This document shows, piece by piece, positions 14,426 through 15,546 of a stretch of DNA of 15,546 nucleotides (positions are counted from its first letter, which is position 1; every line of letters begins with the position of its first letter). This DNA is from CAYGTK01 sp964352775. Its GTDB lineage: Bacteria > Bacteroidota > Bacteroidia > Chitinophagales > CAIOSU01. Both the position numbers and the translations under genes were made by a program. Under the pieces are notes generated by a model. That model saw only the letters and a program-made list of their open reading frames with translations. It was not told the DNA's origin and ran no database searches. The stretch spans positions 1 to 15,546 of the forward strand of contig CAYGTK010000094.1 in NCBI GenBank assembly GCA_964352775.1. Direction: 5' to 3'.

Positions 14426-14433
14426 TATATTCG
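14426..14433 (+). promoter_or_regulatory. -7-like promoter element (TATATTCG) for the last secreted-protein gene
   Basis: TATATTCG ends 18 bases before the ATG at 14452, in the same arrangement as at 11079-11086. It lies in the 41-base gap after the propeller gene. Confidence 0.42.
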
Positions 14434-14451
14434 TAATTATAGTTAATTGTT

Positions 14452-15546
14452 ATGAATAGGAGGATAGCTTCGATACTTATACTGCTTTCTACTTCCATGT
14501 TTTTAATGGGGCAGAATTGCTTTCAGCCCACAGCAAGAGTTGCTTTTGAAGTAGGGGAGTACCGCGCCATTCTTTCTGGGGGTGGCAGTTATGCAGATGA
14601 TAGAACGGATAATGAAAAGGGGCTACAGGTACCAAAAGGATCGGGAGTAGGTACCGTTTTTGCAAGCGGATTATGGATAACTGGTAAGGACAGTGATGAC
14701 AGCATCAGGGTAGCGGGAACAACTTATGCTAACTATGCACTCTGGGATTTTTATCCAGGACCAATTCTTGGAGATGATTCCACCTCTCAAGATGTTTGCG
14801 ATGCTTATGATAAATTCTGGTTCATAAATAAGACCGATCTGCTAGAGCTAGAGATAACCATTGCGCAAAATGGTTTGCCATTATTAGATAGCTTGATTCC
14901 TGAAAACGTATTACGCTGGCCAGCCAAGGGTAATAAGTATGTAAGGGATAAGAACCAACAACCACTGCCAATAGATCAAGAACTGGCACCTTTTTTTGAC
15001 TGGAATGGAAATGGTATTTATGAACCTCGCTGGGGAGAGTATCCTAAGTTTAAAGGTGACAAAGCTGTGTTTTGGGTAATAAACGATATAGGTAATGTAC
15101 ACGAAGCTTCTGGTAGTGAGAAAGCTTTAGGTGTAGAAGTGAGAAACATGGTTTATGGATATAATGCCCCAAGTCAGCCGACAGTTATTTTTTACCATTC
15201 CAAAGTTATAAAGCGATCAGCTGAACCTATAGATAGTGCTTTTATGGCTTTGTGGACAGATGTTGATCATGGGTGTTTTATTGATGACTACGTAGGTTGT
15301 GACAGTGTATTGGGCATCGGTTTTGCCTATAATGGCGACTTGGTAGACGCCTCTTGCGGAGGTGTGGGTTACGATACCCTGCCACCAGTTAATGTAAGTA
15401 TGATACTAAATGGACCGCAGGCCTACACTAATAACGGTTTAGATGATGATGCTGACGGTATAGTAGACGAAGGAACAGATGGAATAGATAACGATGGAGA
15501 TGGTAATGTGGATGATATTAACGAACAAGAGCTATTCCGTAGACCG
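14452..15546 (+). CDS. Large secreted Bacteroidota protein, 3'-truncated, probably T9SS cargo
   Basis: The reading frame is open to the right edge (365 codons), so the C-terminus is outside. Residues 1-20 form a signal peptide (MNRRIASILILLSTSMFLMG). The mature part has a pattern I recognise from long T9SS-type proteins of this phylum: FASGLWITGKDSDDSIRVAGT, then YALWDFYPGPILGDD, CDAYDKFWFINKTDL, IPENVLRWPAKGN, LAPFFDWNGNGIYEPRWGEYP, KGDKAVFWVINDIGNVHEASG, and LWTDVDHGCFIDDYVGCDSVL. No function is established for this block. A run of Asp-rich repeats starts at residue 331. A C-terminal sorting domain is expected beyond the window but not seen. The propeller gene directly upstream is also T9SS cargo, with a separate promoter-like element between them. 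Confidence 0.72.
   Translation, partial: MNRRIASILILLSTSMFLMGQNCFQPTARVAFEVGEYRAILSGGGSYADDRTDNEKGLQVPKGSGVGTVFASGLWITGKDSDDSIRVAGTTYANYALWDFYPGPILGDDSTSQDVCDAYDKFWFINKTDLLELEITIAQNGLPLLDSLIPENVLRWPAKGNKYVRDKNQQPLPIDQELAPFFDWNGNGIYEPRWGEYPKFKGDKAVFWVINDIGNVHEASGSEKALGVEVRNMVYGYNAPSQPTVIFYHSKVIKRSAEPIDSAFMALWTDVDHGCFIDDYVGCDSVLGIGFAYNGDLVDASCGGVGYDTLPPVNVSMILNGPQAYTNNGLDDDADGIVDEGTDGIDNDGDGNVDDINEQELFRRP
15442..15516 (+). repeat. Asp-rich thrombospondin type 3-like calcium-binding repeat
   Basis: Two tandem coding units, DDDADGIVDEG and DGIDNDGDGNVDD, follow the D-x-[DN]-x-D-G-x-x-D pattern of calcium-binding thrombospondin type 3-like repeats. They sit within the truncated secreted protein and probably stiffen a linker when calcium is bound. 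Confidence 0.6.

Noticed and set aside
15442..15516. DNA-level tandem repeat or CRISPR-like array
   Set aside because: The repetition comes from Asp/Gly codons of a protein repeat; no conserved repeat-spacer structure exists.

Overview
The window looks like a chromosomal core segment of a member of the Bacteroidota. The evidence is a type IX secretion (T9SS) C-terminal sorting domain, a CarboxypepD_reg-like plus TonB-plug protein, a CcmB/CcsA-type/CcmD set of the Bacteroidota kind, a DUF2795 protein, promoter -7 elements of the TAnnTTTG type, and almost no Shine-Dalgarno sequences. A finer placement, such as a Flavobacteriales-like lineage, is only a guess. The window opens inside one gene and closes inside another. 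No rRNA, tRNA, CRISPR array, insertion sequence, prophage or integrase was seen, so this reads as vertically inherited housekeeping sequence.

Layout. (1) 1-3321, plus strand: the end of a TVP38/VTT-family membrane protein, a secreted protein that stops after its TonB plug domain, then a tight ccmB-ccmC-ccmD cytochrome c maturation cluster without ccmA or ccmE. (2) 3363-4784: a hexameric-type glutamate dehydrogenase with its own terminator. (3) 4860-6858, minus strand: a DUF2795 protein with a full -33/-7 promoter, and an overlapping operon plsC-gatC-PduO-type cobalamin adenosyltransferase. (4) 6892-8789, plus strand: trpS, a deoxynucleoside kinase and a small PhnA-like protein, closed by a bidirectional terminator. 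(5) 8867-9834, minus strand: a DUF2167 membrane protein that appears as two fragments only because a 10-N assembly gap breaks the frame. (6) 10035-12922, plus strand: a family 2 glycosyltransferase and a VLCAD-like acyl-CoA dehydrogenase. (7) 12983-15546, plus strand: a T9SS-exported protein with seven propeller-like repeats, and the first 365 codons of a second secreted protein with an Asp-rich calcium-binding-like stretch.

The genes do not form one pathway. The few functional links are the ccm trio, the plsC-gatC-adenosyltransferase operon, and the two adjacent secreted proteins. The most informative non-coding signal is a repeated octamer TAnnTTTG or TAnnTTCG, 4 to 28 bases before most first genes, which places several predicted transcription starts almost on the start codon. 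I did not find an undescribed multi-gene system. The items most worth checking are the TTCG promoter variant, the reconstruction of the DUF2167 gene across the gap, the Ig-like insertion in CcmC, and the plug-only receptor fragment.
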